Assembly (NCBI RefSeq): GCF_052216985.1
Contig: NZ_JBQOUY010000004.1
Span: 84,479-148,478 of the forward strand
Source: Acidaminococcus fermentans_A
GTDB taxonomy: Bacteria > Bacillota > Negativicutes > Acidaminococcales > Acidaminococcaceae
Reading direction: 5' to 3'
Length of the DNA stretch: 64,000 nt
Part shown: positions 39,845 to 49,096 of the stretch, piece by piece
Position numbering within the stretch: the first letter of the stretch is position 1
Layout of the letters: every line of letters begins with the position of its first letter
Made by a program: the position numbers and the translations under genes
Notes under the pieces: model-generated
Database searches by the model: none
What the model saw: only the letters and a program-made list of their open reading frames with translations
Told to the model about the DNA's origin: nothing

Positions 39845-40723
39845 ATGGCAATGAAGAAATTGCAGAATACGGTAGTTGCGATTGTGGGGCTGGGTCTGAT
39901 CGGCGGGTCTTACGCCAAGGCCCTGAAGAGCCAGAAGGTGAAGCGGATCATCGGGATGGATCGGAACCATATCGTCTCTCTCATGGCGAAGGATGAAGGC
40001 TATGTGACGGAACTGGCGGACGGGGAGCCGGAACGCCTCCGGGAAGCGGATGTGATCATCTGCTGCATGTACCCCAGTGCCTTTGTCCCTTTTGTTCGGG
40101 AACATGTCCAGTATTTCAAGCCGGATGTGCTCCTTACCGATGTGATGGGAATCAAAGGGAGCATCCCGGACCAGGTGGATGCCCTCCTGGGACCGGATAT
40201 GGATTTCGTCCCCACCCATCCTATGGCGGGACGGGAAGGCAAGGGTTACAGCCAGAGCACTTCCCAGATTTTCCAGGGGGCCAATTTTATTCTGATCCGC
40301 CGGGCGAACAACCTGCCGGACCATGAAGCTTGGCTCCGGAATATGGCCTATGAGCTGGGCTGTGCCCGGGTGGTGGAACTGACCGTGGAAGAGCATGACA
40401 GCATCATTGCCTATACCAGCGATCTGCCCCATGTGATGGCGGTTTCCTTGATCAACAGCGATTCCATGCAGGAAAATACCAAGTACTTTGTGGCCGGCTC
40501 CTTCCGGGATGCTACCCGGGTGGCAGATATCAATGCGGCCCTGTGGAGCGATCTTTTTCTCCTGAACAAAGGACCGGTGCTCCGGGAAATCAACAAATTG
40601 GAAATGCAGCTGGAGCACTGGAAAAGCGCCCTCCAGCAGGATGATCGGGAAGAACTGGAACAGATGATGGAGCAGGCCAAAAAGAAAAGAAGGGACATGT
40701 TCTATGGAAAAAATCTTCGTTGA
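39845..40723 (+). CDS. tyrA: Prephenate dehydrogenase
   Basis: This 292-residue NAD(P)-dependent enzyme makes 4-hydroxyphenylpyruvate for tyrosine. The Rossmann motif GLGLIGGS lies at 15-22, and the catalytic-region histidine is in PTHPMAGREGKG near 123-134. A helical dimerisation domain follows. There is no ACT domain. The ATG at 39851 has better RBS spacing than the one at 39845; both are possible. The 3' end overlaps aroB by 20 bp. Confidence 0.93.
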   Translation: MAMKKLQNTVVAIVGLGLIGGSYAKALKSQKVKRIIGMDRNHIVSLMAKDEGYVTELADGEPERLREADVIICCMYPSAFVPFVREHVQYFKPDVLLTDVMGIKGSIPDQVDALLGPDMDFVPTHPMAGREGKGYSQSTSQIFQGANFILIRRANNLPDHEAWLRNMAYELGCARVVELTVEEHDSIIAYTSDLPHVMAVSLINSDSMQENTKYFVAGSFRDATRVADINAALWSDLFLLNKGPVLREINKLEMQLEHWKSALQQDDREELEQMMEQAKKKRRDMFYGKNLR

Positions 40724-41768
40724 TCTGGGAGAAAAATCCTATACCATTGAAATCGCCGTCCATTCCTGGGCTGCCATGGGAAAAAAGGTCCGGGACCTGT
40801 CCAAGGCGGATAAGGTGGCCATCCTTACAGACCGGACCGTTGACGGACTCTATGGAGACAGCCTGGAACAGCAGCTCCGGAAGCAAGGGTTTTCTGTACG
40901 CCGGCTGGTGATGGAAGCGGGGGAAGACCACAAGAACCTGGAAACCTTCGGCCGCATGGTCCGCTCCTGTGCCGATTTCGGCATGACTCGCAGCGACCTG
41001 GTGATCACTTTGGGCGGCGGTGTCCCAGGTGACTTGGGCGGTTTTGTGGCTGCCAGCTTCCTCCGGGGAGTGGACTTCATCCAGATTCCCACGACGCTCC
41101 TGGCCCAGATCGACAGCAGTGTAGGGGGCAAGGTGGCTGTGGACCTGCCAGAAGGGAAGAACCTGGTAGGTGCCTTCTATCAGCCCAAAGGGGTCCTGAT
41201 GGATCCAGAACTCCTCCGAAGCCTGGACCGGCGGTATCTCCATGATGGCTTGGCAGAAGTGATCAAATGTGCCGCTTTCGGCGATTCGGACCTGTTTGCC
41301 CGGCTGGAGCAGTTCCAGGGGGATGAAGATATCCTGGCCCATGCTGCCGAGATCAGCGCGGCCTGCTGCCGATTGAAGGTGAAGGTGGTGGAGGAAGACG
41401 AACGGGACGTGGGAGCCCGGATGGTGCTGAACTTCGGCCATACCATCGGCCACGCCGTGGAACGGTACTACCATTATGAAAAATATACCCATGGGGAAGG
41501 GGTGGCCATCGGCATGGTGCGGCTGACCCGGAATACAGAAAAAATGGGCTTGACCAAATCAGGTACGGCGGACCGGATCCAGCATCTGCTGGAAAGATAC
41601 CGGATCCCCACAGAAGACCCCATCCGTGACCAGGATGTGCTGGCAGGGATCGCTATGGACAAAAAGAAACGGGGGAACCAGATTACGTTGATCATTGTCC
41701 CGGAAATCGGGAAAAGCCTGTTGAAGAAAGTGGCTTTTGCGGATCTGGAACCCTATGTGAAAGGATGA
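40704..41768 (+). CDS. aroB: 3-dehydroquinate synthase
   Basis: This 354-residue NAD- and metal-dependent enzyme turns DAHP into 3-dehydroquinate. The NAD-binding GGGVPGDLGGF near 98-108, DSSVGGKVAVDLP near 137-149, NLVGAFYQP and the metal-binding LNFGHTIGHAVE near 242-253 are all present. Length is normal. The start overlaps tyrA by 20 bp, so translation is probably coupled. Confidence 0.96.
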   Translation: MEKIFVDLGEKSYTIEIAVHSWAAMGKKVRDLSKADKVAILTDRTVDGLYGDSLEQQLRKQGFSVRRLVMEAGEDHKNLETFGRMVRSCADFGMTRSDLVITLGGGVPGDLGGFVAASFLRGVDFIQIPTTLLAQIDSSVGGKVAVDLPEGKNLVGAFYQPKGVLMDPELLRSLDRRYLHDGLAEVIKCAAFGDSDLFARLEQFQGDEDILAHAAEISAACCRLKVKVVEEDERDVGARMVLNFGHTIGHAVERYYHYEKYTHGEGVAIGMVRLTRNTEKMGLTKSGTADRIQHLLERYRIPTEDPIRDQDVLAGIAMDKKKRGNQITLIIVPEIGKSLLKKVAFADLEPYVKG

Positions 41769-41772
41769 GATC

Positions 41773-43065
41773 ATGACCACGTTGCGCATTGAGCCGGGCT
41801 CCCTCACCGGGACTCTCCGGGTACCTTCTTCCAAAAGCATGGGGCACCGGGCCCTGATCTGTGCAGCCCTGGCACAGGGGAAGAGCCAAGTGGAAGAAGT
41901 CAGCCTCAGCAAGGATATCCTGGCAACCTGTGACTGCCTCCGGCAGCTGGGGGCGGGGATCACTTCTCAAAAGGAAACAGACGGCCGTACCGGTTTTACG
42001 GTGGAAGGATGCCGGCCCCGCCAGGCGGGGAAGACCCTGGACTGTGGAGAATCCGGGTCCACGCTCCGTTTCCTGATCCCTCTGGCGGCGGTCTGCGGGG
42101 AAACTTTCACTTTCATTGGGGCCGGGAAGCTGGGCAGTCGTCCTTTGGATCCCTATGAAGCTATCTTCCGGGAACAAGGTCTGCTGTTCCAAAAGGGAAG
42201 TGAGATGGAAAATTTCCCTTTGAAGATCCAGGGACCGCTCCGGCCGGGGCATTTCACTTTACCTGGCGATGTGAGCAGTCAGTTTATCAGCGGGCTGCTC
42301 TTTGCCCTGCCCTTGCTGGACGGGGAGTCCACTCTGGAAATCACCGGGAAGCTGGAAAGCCAGAGCTATATCGCCTTGACCCTTTCCGCTTTGCAAAAGT
42401 ATGGCATCCGGATCGAACACAATCATTATCGGCACTATCGGATCCCTGGGAACCAGCAGTACCAGCCCCGGCAGGGCGCCGTAGAAGGGGATTATTCCCA
42501 GGCGGCCTTCTGGCTTACAGCCGGGATGCTGGGCCGGACCATCGACTTATTGGGGATGGATCCCGATTCCCTCCAGGGGGACAAGGCCATCATCCCCATC
42601 CTCCAGAAAATGGGTGGACAGGTGGTCTTTGAAGGAGAAAAACTGGTGAGCCGGCCGGCGGTACCACTGGGGACCACCATCGACGGGGGAGACTGTCCGG
42701 ATATCATCCCGGTCTTGACTGTGGCAGCAGCTCTCAGCCAGGGCCATACGGAAATCATCCACGCCGAACGGCTGCGACTGAAGGAATGTGACCGGCTGAA
42801 AGCCATGACCACAGAATTAAATAAACTGGGCGCCAAGATCACGGAACGGCCGGACGGCCTTTCCATCGACGGAGTGGAAGAACTCAATGGCGGCACTGTG
42901 GATTGCTGGAATGACCACAGGATCGCCATGAGCCTGGCGGTGGCCAGCATCTTTTGCAGGGAACCGCTGACCTTGGTGGGGGCTGAGTGTGTGGCCAAAT
43001 CGTATCCGGAGTTCTGGCAGGATTTCGCAGCGTTAGGAGGACATTATGAGCAGTGTGATGGGTGA
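41773..43065 (+). CDS. aroA: 5-enolpyruvylshikimate-3-phosphate synthase
   Basis: This 430-residue enzyme transfers enolpyruvyl from PEP to shikimate 3-phosphate. Marks include SSKSMGHRALICAALA near 16-31, CGESGSTLRFLIPLA near 89-103, LGSRPLDPY and the C-terminal RLRLKECDRLKAM and DHRIAMSLAVA segments. Length is normal. It starts 4 bp after aroB and overlaps aroC by 20 bp, the same overlap as tyrA and aroB. Confidence 0.96.
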   Translation: MTTLRIEPGSLTGTLRVPSSKSMGHRALICAALAQGKSQVEEVSLSKDILATCDCLRQLGAGITSQKETDGRTGFTVEGCRPRQAGKTLDCGESGSTLRFLIPLAAVCGETFTFIGAGKLGSRPLDPYEAIFREQGLLFQKGSEMENFPLKIQGPLRPGHFTLPGDVSSQFISGLLFALPLLDGESTLEITGKLESQSYIALTLSALQKYGIRIEHNHYRHYRIPGNQQYQPRQGAVEGDYSQAAFWLTAGMLGRTIDLLGMDPDSLQGDKAIIPILQKMGGQVVFEGEKLVSRPAVPLGTTIDGGDCPDIIPVLTVAAALSQGHTEIIHAERLRLKECDRLKAMTTELNKLGAKITERPDGLSIDGVEELNGGTVDCWNDHRIAMSLAVASIFCREPLTLVGAECVAKSYPEFWQDFAALGGHYEQCDG

Positions 43066-44134
43066 GCAGATCAAGCTGACCATTTTTGGAGAGTCCCATG
43101 GACCTTCCATCGGGGTAGTGATCGACGGGCTGCCGGCAGGCATCGAACTGGATCAGGAAGCTATCGCCCGGGAAATGAAACGGCGGGCTCCTGGCAACAG
43201 CAAGCTGGCTACCCCCCGGAAGGAAAGCGACAGTGTCAGCATCGAAAGCGGTTTCTTCAACGGCCGGACTACCGGCATGGCCCTTTGTGCCCGGATCCCC
43301 AACAGCAATGCCCATTCCAAAGATTACAGCAAGATGAAAGAAATCATGCGGCCGGGCCATGGGGATTATCCTGGCTATGTGAAGTTCCACGGCTGCAATG
43401 ACTATCGGGGTGGGGGCAGTTTTTCCGGCCGGCTGACGGCTCCTCTGGTCTTTGCCGGTGCCGTGGCTAAACAGCTGCTGGCGGCCAGAGGTGTGACAGT
43501 AGGGGCGCATGTAGCCATGCTGGCAGGAGTCCGGGACCAGAAATTCAACCCTCTGGGAGAAACAGCGGAGATTCTGCGGGCCATGGGGGACGAGACTTTG
43601 CCGGTGTTGGACCCTTCCGTCCGGGAAACCATGGCGTTTCGGATCACGGAAGCCCAGAAAGAAAAAGATTCCGTCGGCGGCACCATCGAGTGCATGGCCA
43701 TCGGCCTGCCGGTGGGCCTGGGGGAACCCTATTTCGATTCTGTGGAAAGCCGGCTGAGCCATGCCCTGTTCTCCGTCCCGGCGGTGAAAGGCATCGCTTT
43801 CGGAGATGGATTCGGCCTGGCGGAAATGCGGGGCAGTGAGGCCAATGATCCTATGGCCTATCAGGACGGGAAAGTGGTCTGCACCACCAACCATAACGGC
43901 GGCGTCACCGGGGGAATCACCAATGGGATGCCTCTGCTGTTCACGGTGGCCATCAAACCCACCCCTTCCATCGGCAAGACCCAGCACACGGTGAATGTGG
44001 TCACAGGGGAAGATACCACCCTGGAAGTCACCGGCCGTCACGATCCCTGCATCCTGCCCCGGGCCGTCCCGGTGATCGAAGCTGTGACGGCTTGGACCCT
44101 GCTGGATCTGTTCCTGTTAGCAGAACGGAGGTAA
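43046..44134 (+). CDS. aroC: Chorismate synthase
   Basis: This 362-residue FMN-dependent enzyme makes chorismate from EPSP. The three classical signatures are visible: GESHGPSIGVVIDGLPAG (about 13-30), RPGHGDYPGYVKFHGCNDYRGGGSFSGR (about 107-134; basic substrate pocket) and RHDPCILPRAVPVIEA near the C-terminus. Length is normal. Confidence 0.96.
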   Translation: MSSVMGEQIKLTIFGESHGPSIGVVIDGLPAGIELDQEAIAREMKRRAPGNSKLATPRKESDSVSIESGFFNGRTTGMALCARIPNSNAHSKDYSKMKEIMRPGHGDYPGYVKFHGCNDYRGGGSFSGRLTAPLVFAGAVAKQLLAARGVTVGAHVAMLAGVRDQKFNPLGETAEILRAMGDETLPVLDPSVRETMAFRITEAQKEKDSVGGTIECMAIGLPVGLGEPYFDSVESRLSHALFSVPAVKGIAFGDGFGLAEMRGSEANDPMAYQDGKVVCTTNHNGGVTGGITNGMPLLFTVAIKPTPSIGKTQHTVNVVTGEDTTLEVTGRHDPCILPRAVPVIEAVTAWTLLDLFLLAERR

Positions 44135-44137
44135 ATC

Positions 44138-44992
44138 ATGGCTGAAGAAACCATTCCTGTGGGGTATCAGGGGGTGCCAGGGGCCTACAGCCATCTGGCC
44201 CTCCGGATGTATTTTGCTGGAAAACCGGTAGAAGCCAAGAACTTCATGCTGTTCGAAGATGTGATCCAGGCCGTGATGGATGGAAAAGTCCGGTATGGAG
44301 TGCTGCCCATCGAGAATTCGTCCACGGGAGGGATCACCGATGTGTACGACTTGGTCCGGCGGTATGGGGCTTCCATCGTGGGAGAAAAAATCGTCAAGGT
44401 GGAACACTGCCTCCTGGCCTGTCCAGGATCTAAACTGGAAGGAATCACAGAAGTCTATTCCCATCCCCAAGGGTTTTCCCAGTGCCAGGTGTTCTTCAAG
44501 GAACATCCTGCCATGCGGCAGTTCAATTATTTCAATACGGCTAAGGCGGCGGAACTGGTGGCCCAGAAAAAAGACCCCCATATGGCGGCTGTAGCCGGCG
44601 CCCAGGCGGCCGAACAGTATGGGCTGGTGATCCTGGCCCGGGGCATCAACACCAACCAGAGCAATTATACACGGTTCATCATCATCAGCCAGCATCGGGA
44701 ACTGCTTCCGGAAGCCGATAAGATCACCCTGATCGTCAGCCTGAAGCATCAGCCCGGATCCCTGTACCGGGTCCTGTCCCACTTTGCCCGGCATCAGATC
44801 AATATGACCAATATCGAATCCCGGCCCATACCGGGACGGCCCTGGGAATATTACTTCCACATCGACATCACCGGCCATCTGACGGATCCGGCGGTGCAGA
44901 AAGCCCTGGGAGATCTGCCGGAAGACACTACAGAATGCAAGATCCTGGGGAACTATCCGGCAGACCATAGAAAGGATGAAAAAGAATCATGA
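44138..44992 (+). CDS. pheA: Prephenate dehydratase with ACT domain
   Basis: This 284-residue enzyme makes phenylpyruvate from prephenate. The catalytic domain (1 to about 180) has GVPGAYSHLA, the PIENSSTGG segment and NYTRFIIIS with the catalytic Thr of the TRF motif. An ACT domain (about 190-275, with NMTNIESRP) provides phenylalanine feedback. There is no chorismate mutase domain, unlike the enterobacterial P-protein, so a separate mutase must exist elsewhere. It overlaps aroE by 4 bp (ATGA). Confidence 0.95.
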   Translation: MAEETIPVGYQGVPGAYSHLALRMYFAGKPVEAKNFMLFEDVIQAVMDGKVRYGVLPIENSSTGGITDVYDLVRRYGASIVGEKIVKVEHCLLACPGSKLEGITEVYSHPQGFSQCQVFFKEHPAMRQFNYFNTAKAAELVAQKKDPHMAAVAGAQAAEQYGLVILARGINTNQSNYTRFIIISQHRELLPEADKITLIVSLKHQPGSLYRVLSHFARHQINMTNIESRPIPGRPWEYYFHIDITGHLTDPAVQKALGDLPEDTTECKILGNYPADHRKDEKES

Positions 44993-45822
44993 AATTTGGA
45001 TTATTGGGAAGGGTGCTGGGACATAGCCTGTCGCCCCAGATCCACCAGGCGGTCTTCCGGGCCCTGGGCACAGAGGATACCTATGGACTCTTGGAACGGG
45101 AACCGGAAGAGGTGGTTTCTTTTGTCCGGGATAATCCGGAGGGGCTCCGGGGCAGCAATGTGACCATTCCCTATAAGGAAACGGTGATTCCCTATCTGAC
45201 GGCTATTGCAGGCGAAGCTGAAAAGATCGGGGCGGTGAATACCCTGTCTTTCACTCCCGAAGGGGTGAAGGGGTACAATACAGACTATCTGGGCTTCGAC
45301 CGGATGCTCCAGGCGGCGGGAATCTCTCTGGAGGGAGCGGAAGTCACTGTCTTGGGGAATGGAGGGGCGGCTAAGGCAGTGCTGCAGGTATTGGCGGACC
45401 GCAGAGCGGCTTCCCTCCGGATACTGGTCCGGGACAAGGCAAAAGCGGAGAAGGCATTGGCACGTTTCCTGGCCCAGCGGCCGGATACCTTGCTGGAGAC
45501 CTATGAAGAAGCCCTGGCCGGAAAAGCAGGGGGCCTGGTGATCATCAACACTACCCCGGTGGGTATGTTCCCCAAAGTGGGAGCCAGCCCGGTGCCGGAA
45601 GATTTCACGGCCCGGTTCGCTGCGGCCGTGGATATTATCTACAATCCGGGAGAGACCCGGTTCCTGGCGGATGCCCGGAAGGCGGGGGCACGGACCTGCA
45701 ATGGGCTGTACATGCTGGTGGCCCAGGCGATAGCTTCCGAAGAAATCTGGCAGCAGAAAAAAATAGATCCGGATTTGATTCCGGAAATCATGAAACAACT
45801 GGAGGAAACATTCCATGGCTAA
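44989..45822 (+). CDS. aroE: Shikimate dehydrogenase
   Basis: This 277-residue NADPH-dependent enzyme reduces 3-dehydroshikimate. The substrate site HSLSPQIHQAVF (12-23), the catalytic lysine in NVTIPYKETV (about 61-70), the nucleotide-binding GNGGAAKAV (about 123-131) and NTTPVGM are present. Length is normal. It overlaps pheA by 4 bp and aroK by 8 bp. Confidence 0.95.
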   Translation: MKFGLLGRVLGHSLSPQIHQAVFRALGTEDTYGLLEREPEEVVSFVRDNPEGLRGSNVTIPYKETVIPYLTAIAGEAEKIGAVNTLSFTPEGVKGYNTDYLGFDRMLQAAGISLEGAEVTVLGNGGAAKAVLQVLADRRAASLRILVRDKAKAEKALARFLAQRPDTLLETYEEALAGKAGGLVIINTTPVGMFPKVGASPVPEDFTARFAAAVDIIYNPGETRFLADARKAGARTCNGLYMLVAQAIASEEIWQQKKIDPDLIPEIMKQLEETFHG

Positions 45823-46315
45823 TATCGTACTCATCGGCATGCCCGGTGCCGGCAAGACCACCATCGGACGGAAACTGGGCAAAGCTCTGGGACGGCCGGT
45901 GCTGGATGCGGATGACAAAGTGGTGGAGCAGACCGGACGGACCATCAAGGATTTGTTCCAGGAAGGGGAAGACGTGTTCCGCCAGGCTGAGACAGCTGCT
46001 GTGAAGACCCTGGCGGCTATGGACGGCATCATCATTTCCTGCGGAGGCGGGGTAGTGAAACGGCCGGAAAACATTGCTTTCCTCCAGGCAACGGGCAAGA
46101 TCTTTTTCCTGAACCGGGACCTGGAAGCCATTGCCGGCTGTGTGGACAAAGTGACCCGGCCCCTGCTGAATTCTGCAGAAGACCGGCTCACCCAGCTGTA
46201 CCGAGAACGGATGCCCCTTTATTTGAAATACGCCGATTACACCATCCCCGTGGACGAAGATTTCGACAAGACCACGGAGTATATCGTTGAACTGGTGAAG
46301 AAGGAAAAAATTTAA
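45815..46315 (+). CDS. aroK: Shikimate kinase
   Basis: This 166-residue kinase phosphorylates shikimate. The P-loop GMPGAGKTT is at 8-16, with DADDKVVEQTG near 31-41, FRQAE (the FR-E shikimate-binding segment) and SCGGGVV near 76-82. Last gene of the operon, followed directly by a terminator. With the genes here the pathway lacks only 3-dehydroquinate dehydratase to reach chorismate. Confidence 0.95.
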   Translation: MANIVLIGMPGAGKTTIGRKLGKALGRPVLDADDKVVEQTGRTIKDLFQEGEDVFRQAETAAVKTLAAMDGIIISCGGGVVKRPENIAFLQATGKIFFLNRDLEAIAGCVDKVTRPLLNSAEDRLTQLYRERMPLYLKYADYTIPVDEDFDKTTEYIVELVKKEKI

Positions 46316-46316
46316 A

Positions 46317-46352
46317 AAGGACTGTTGCTCACGCAACAGTCCCTTTTTCAAT
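46317..46352. terminator. Bidirectional terminator (aro operon / MscS gene)
   Basis: AAAGGACTGTTGC pairs with GCAACAGTCCCTTT around TCAC; T runs flank it. The stem belongs to the GTTGC family. It overlaps the last codons of the MscS gene on the other strand. Confidence 0.85.
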
Positions 46353-47381
46353 ATACACACTGGTGCTGGGAAAGGCGGCGCTGGTGCCCGTCTCTTCCAG
46401 CAGTTTCATCAGTTCCAGATTGATCCGTTCCTTGCTTTTCATGTACTTGTCGTAGCCGGTATGGCAGCAATAGCAGACGATGCTGATGTCCAGGCTGCTG
46501 GCCCCCATATTGGAAAACGCTACAGTAATCCCTTCATCTACGATGTCCGGATCCTGTTGGAGGAATTCCGTGATCTTCCGGACAAGTTCCTGCATCTGCT
46601 CCCGGGTGCTGTCATAGGTGACACCCAGGGTCATTTCCAGCCGCCGCATGTGCCGGTTGGTGAAATTCTGGATGGGGGTGCTGATGATCAGGGAATTGGG
46701 GATGTACACCAGGGCCTGGGTGAAGGTCCGTACATTGGTGCTGCGGAAGGAGATGGATTCCACGATCCCTTCCACATTGTTGCAGATGATCCAGTCCCCT
46801 ACATGGAAGGGCTGGTCCATGAGAATCACCAGGCAGGCGAAGATGTTGGCCAGAGAATCCTTGGCTGCCAGGGAGACGGCCAGCCCGCCGATGGAGAGCC
46901 CAGCGATGAACCCGCTGATGTTGAAGCCCCAGGTGCTAAGGACGGTGGCCAGGGCAAAGAAAAGAATCAGAGCATGAAAGAAAGAAGAGAACAGGCCGCT
47001 GATGGCCGGATCTAATTTTTTGCCGGATTTGTTGAAAAAGTGGTTGAAGATTACATTGGTGGTGGAACTGAAATTGTACAGGCTCCAGTAAAAGGCGATG
47101 ATCAGCAGAGAAGATACGGAGTTGGAAACAAAGGTCGTCTGGGCCAATCGTTCCCAGGGAGAATTGGCCAGGGCTGTATAAGTCCCGAAAACCCCGATGG
47201 CCATCCGGCCGGGCCGATAAACCGCTTCAGCGATGTTTTCATCAGCGGCAAAGGGCAGTTTATCCAGGATGAACCGGATGACCCGGATGCTGACGATCCG
47301 GAAGCCGATGTAAAACAGGACCGTCACCCCTAGAATCAGGAGGGCTGGCAGCCAGGCAAGAAAATCATGATAGAGAGTCAT
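46329..47381 (-). CDS. MscS-family small-conductance mechanosensitive channel
   Basis: This 350-residue membrane protein has about four to five helices in its first 170 residues. These are followed by the pore-lining TM3-like GLSIGGLAVSLAAKDSLANIFA segment (Gly/Ala-rich) and the MscS beta domain with FHVGDWI..VEGIVESISFRSTNVRT. It releases solutes under osmotic downshock. I chose the ATG at 47381 after AAAGGAGCATT over a longer frame to 47444. Confidence 0.9.
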   Translation of the reverse strand: MTLYHDFLAWLPALLILGVTVLFYIGFRIVSIRVIRFILDKLPFAADENIAEAVYRPGRMAIGVFGTYTALANSPWERLAQTTFVSNSVSSLLIIAFYWSLYNFSSTTNVIFNHFFNKSGKKLDPAISGLFSSFFHALILFFALATVLSTWGFNISGFIAGLSIGGLAVSLAAKDSLANIFACLVILMDQPFHVGDWIICNNVEGIVESISFRSTNVRTFTQALVYIPNSLIISTPIQNFTNRHMRRLEMTLGVTYDSTREQMQELVRKITEFLQQDPDIVDEGITVAFSNMGASSLDISIVCYCCHTGYDKYMKSKERINLELMKLLEETGTSAAFPSTSVYIEKGTVA

Positions 47382-47449
47382 GGGAATGCTCCTTTTTGAG
47401 GGGATTTTGCTCTCATTGTACCATTCCTCCGGCGGCTGGTGCAAGAATA

Positions 47450-47458
47450 TGCTATAAT
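47450..47458 (+). promoter_or_regulatory. Extended -10 promoter of the glycerate kinase gene
   Basis: TGCTATAAT is a TGn-extended perfect -10 hexamer (47453-47458), 37 bp upstream of the chosen start. It is identical to the one at 5195-5203. Confidence 0.6.
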
Positions 47459-47494
47459 GAAGAAAATCGTGATTCAGGTGAGGGGGAACACTTC

Positions 47495-48724
47495 ATGACG
47501 CTGCGAGAAGATGCAGAAATCATTATGCAAAAAGCCATCCGGGCCTCTCTGCCGGATGCGGCTGTGGCAAAGGCTTTGGAACATAAAGAATTCGGCAAAG
47601 GGAAAATCATCCTGGTAGCCATCGGCAAAGCAGCCTGGCAGATGGCCAAAACAGCGATGGGAATCCTGGACGGACGGATTTCCGCCGGGATCGTGATCAC
47701 CAAGTACGGCCACAGCAAAGGAGCTCTGCCCCCTTTGGAAATCTGGGAAGCCGGACATCCGGTGCCGGATGAGAATTCCCTGCAAGCCACCCAGCGGGCC
47801 ATCGAATTGGTCCAGGACCTCCAGGAGGAGGATACGGTGCTGTTTCTGATCAGCGGCGGAGGGTCAGCCCTTTTCGAAAAACCGCTGATTTCTTTGAAGG
47901 AACTCCAGGCGATTACCTCCGATTTATTGGCCAGTGGGGCGGACATCGTTTCCATGAATACCATACGGAAGCGGCTGAGCAGCGTCAAGGGAGGGAAGTT
48001 TGCCCGTCTCTGTGCGCCGGCAAGAGTCTATGCCATCGTCCTCAGCGATATCATCGGGGATCCGCTGGATATGATCGCTTCCGGCCCGGCTTATCCGGAT
48101 TCTTCCACTTGTGAGGAAGCCATGGCTGCCATCCGGAAGTTCAAGATCATGCTGCCGGCTGATGCGGAAAGGGCCCTCCGGGAAGAAACACCCAAGACCC
48201 TGGACAATGTGGAGACGGTGATCACTGGCAGTGTGACGGAACTGGCGGCTGCAGGCCGGAAGGCAGCAGAAAGCTTGGGATATAGAACCTGGCTTTTGAC
48301 GACCAGCCTGAACTGCCAAGCCAAGGAAGCTGGCAGCTTCCTGGCGGCCATCGGCCGGCAGTATGCTTCCAGCGGAAAGAAGCTGGCCGTGCTGGCCGGG
48401 GGAGAGACCGTGGTCCATCTCCATGGCAGAGGCAAAGGGGGCCGGAACCAGGAAATGGCCCTGGCTGCAGCAGAGGGAATCGCCGGGTTAGATAATGTGG
48501 CGGTATTCTCCTTCGGCAGCGATGGGACGGATGGACCTACCGACGCGGCGGGCGGTTTTGCGGACGGCTGTACGAAACAGCAGCTGGCAGAACAGGGAGT
48601 GGCCATTTCTGACGTGTTGGACCAGAACGATGCCTACCACGCCTTAGAAAAGACGGGAGGCCTCCTGATCACCGGCGCTACCGGGACCAATGTGAACGAT
48701 CTGAGTGTGCTGCTCATTGGGTGA
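47495..48724 (+). CDS. Glycerate 2-kinase (MOFRL/GckA type)
   Basis: This 409-residue protein matches the glycerate kinase type 2 family: an N-terminal DUF4147 domain with LFLISGGGSALFEKP near 117-131 and KRLSSVKGGKFA near 157-168, and a C-terminal MOFRL domain with GGETVVHLHGRGKGGRNQEMAL. It phosphorylates D-glycerate with ATP, feeding glycolysis. I chose the ATG at 47495, with GGTGAGGGGG upstream, over a longer frame from 47396 that overlaps the promoter. It is divergent from the MscS gene. A family B repeat follows. Confidence 0.9.
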   Translation: MTLREDAEIIMQKAIRASLPDAAVAKALEHKEFGKGKIILVAIGKAAWQMAKTAMGILDGRISAGIVITKYGHSKGALPPLEIWEAGHPVPDENSLQATQRAIELVQDLQEEDTVLFLISGGGSALFEKPLISLKELQAITSDLLASGADIVSMNTIRKRLSSVKGGKFARLCAPARVYAIVLSDIIGDPLDMIASGPAYPDSSTCEEAMAAIRKFKIMLPADAERALREETPKTLDNVETVITGSVTELAAAGRKAAESLGYRTWLLTTSLNCQAKEAGSFLAAIGRQYASSGKKLAVLAGGETVVHLHGRGKGGRNQEMALAAAEGIAGLDNVAVFSFGSDGTDGPTDAAGGFADGCTKQQLAEQGVAISDVLDQNDAYHALEKTGGLLITGATGTNVNDLSVLLIG

Positions 48725-48750
48725 AGCTGCTGGGGAAGCAGCAGCGGCTG

Positions 48751-48937
48751 TTCATACGCCATACGCCGATGGAAGCTAGCTCTGCTGGCTTTGATCAACA
48801 GGAAAAGCTGTAGGGTCGCACGCCGGGCAGCATGCCTGACTGCCGATTATTTGTGCATTGAGCTTTTTGTTATTGCAAAATCAATTTGCCAAAATTGATT
48901 TTCAAAAGCGTATGACGTATGGCGTCTGACCTATGAC
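48751..48937. repeat. Intergenic repeat family B, copy 2
   Basis: This 187-bp element begins TTCATACGCCATACGCCGATGG and ends in GACGTAT GGCGTCT GACCTAT GAC-type heptads. The CGATGGAAGCTAGCTCTGCTGGC block and an AATCAATTTGCCAAAATTGATTT palindrome are shared with copy 1 (16889-17029). About 45 bp in the middle are unique to this copy. A terminator follows within 3 bp. Confidence 0.75.
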
Positions 48938-48939
48938 GA

Positions 48940-48986
48940 AGGGAGTGTTGTACATGGTTTTCCATGTGCAACGCTCCCTTTCTTTT
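48940..48986 (+). terminator. Terminator after the glycerate kinase gene and repeat B
   Basis: GGGAGTGTTGTACATGG pairs with CCATGTGCAACGCTCCC (two non-pairs) and is followed by TTTCTTTT. It is of the GTTGC stem family. Confidence 0.8.
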
Positions 48987-49096
48987 ACACTTAATTTGTA
49001 ACAAAATCGAGTGCTTATATAAAATAATGTAAATTTATTGATAAAAATATGAAATAAGAGTATTATAATGACGTACAAATATTTTTCATTAGGGGA
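48987..49096. other. AT-rich promoter region of the M20 operon
   Basis: TATAAT at 49064-49069 is a likely -10 box; no well-spaced -35 is present (TTGATA at 49038 is 20 bp away). The rest is very AT-rich without ORFs. Confidence 0.4.
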
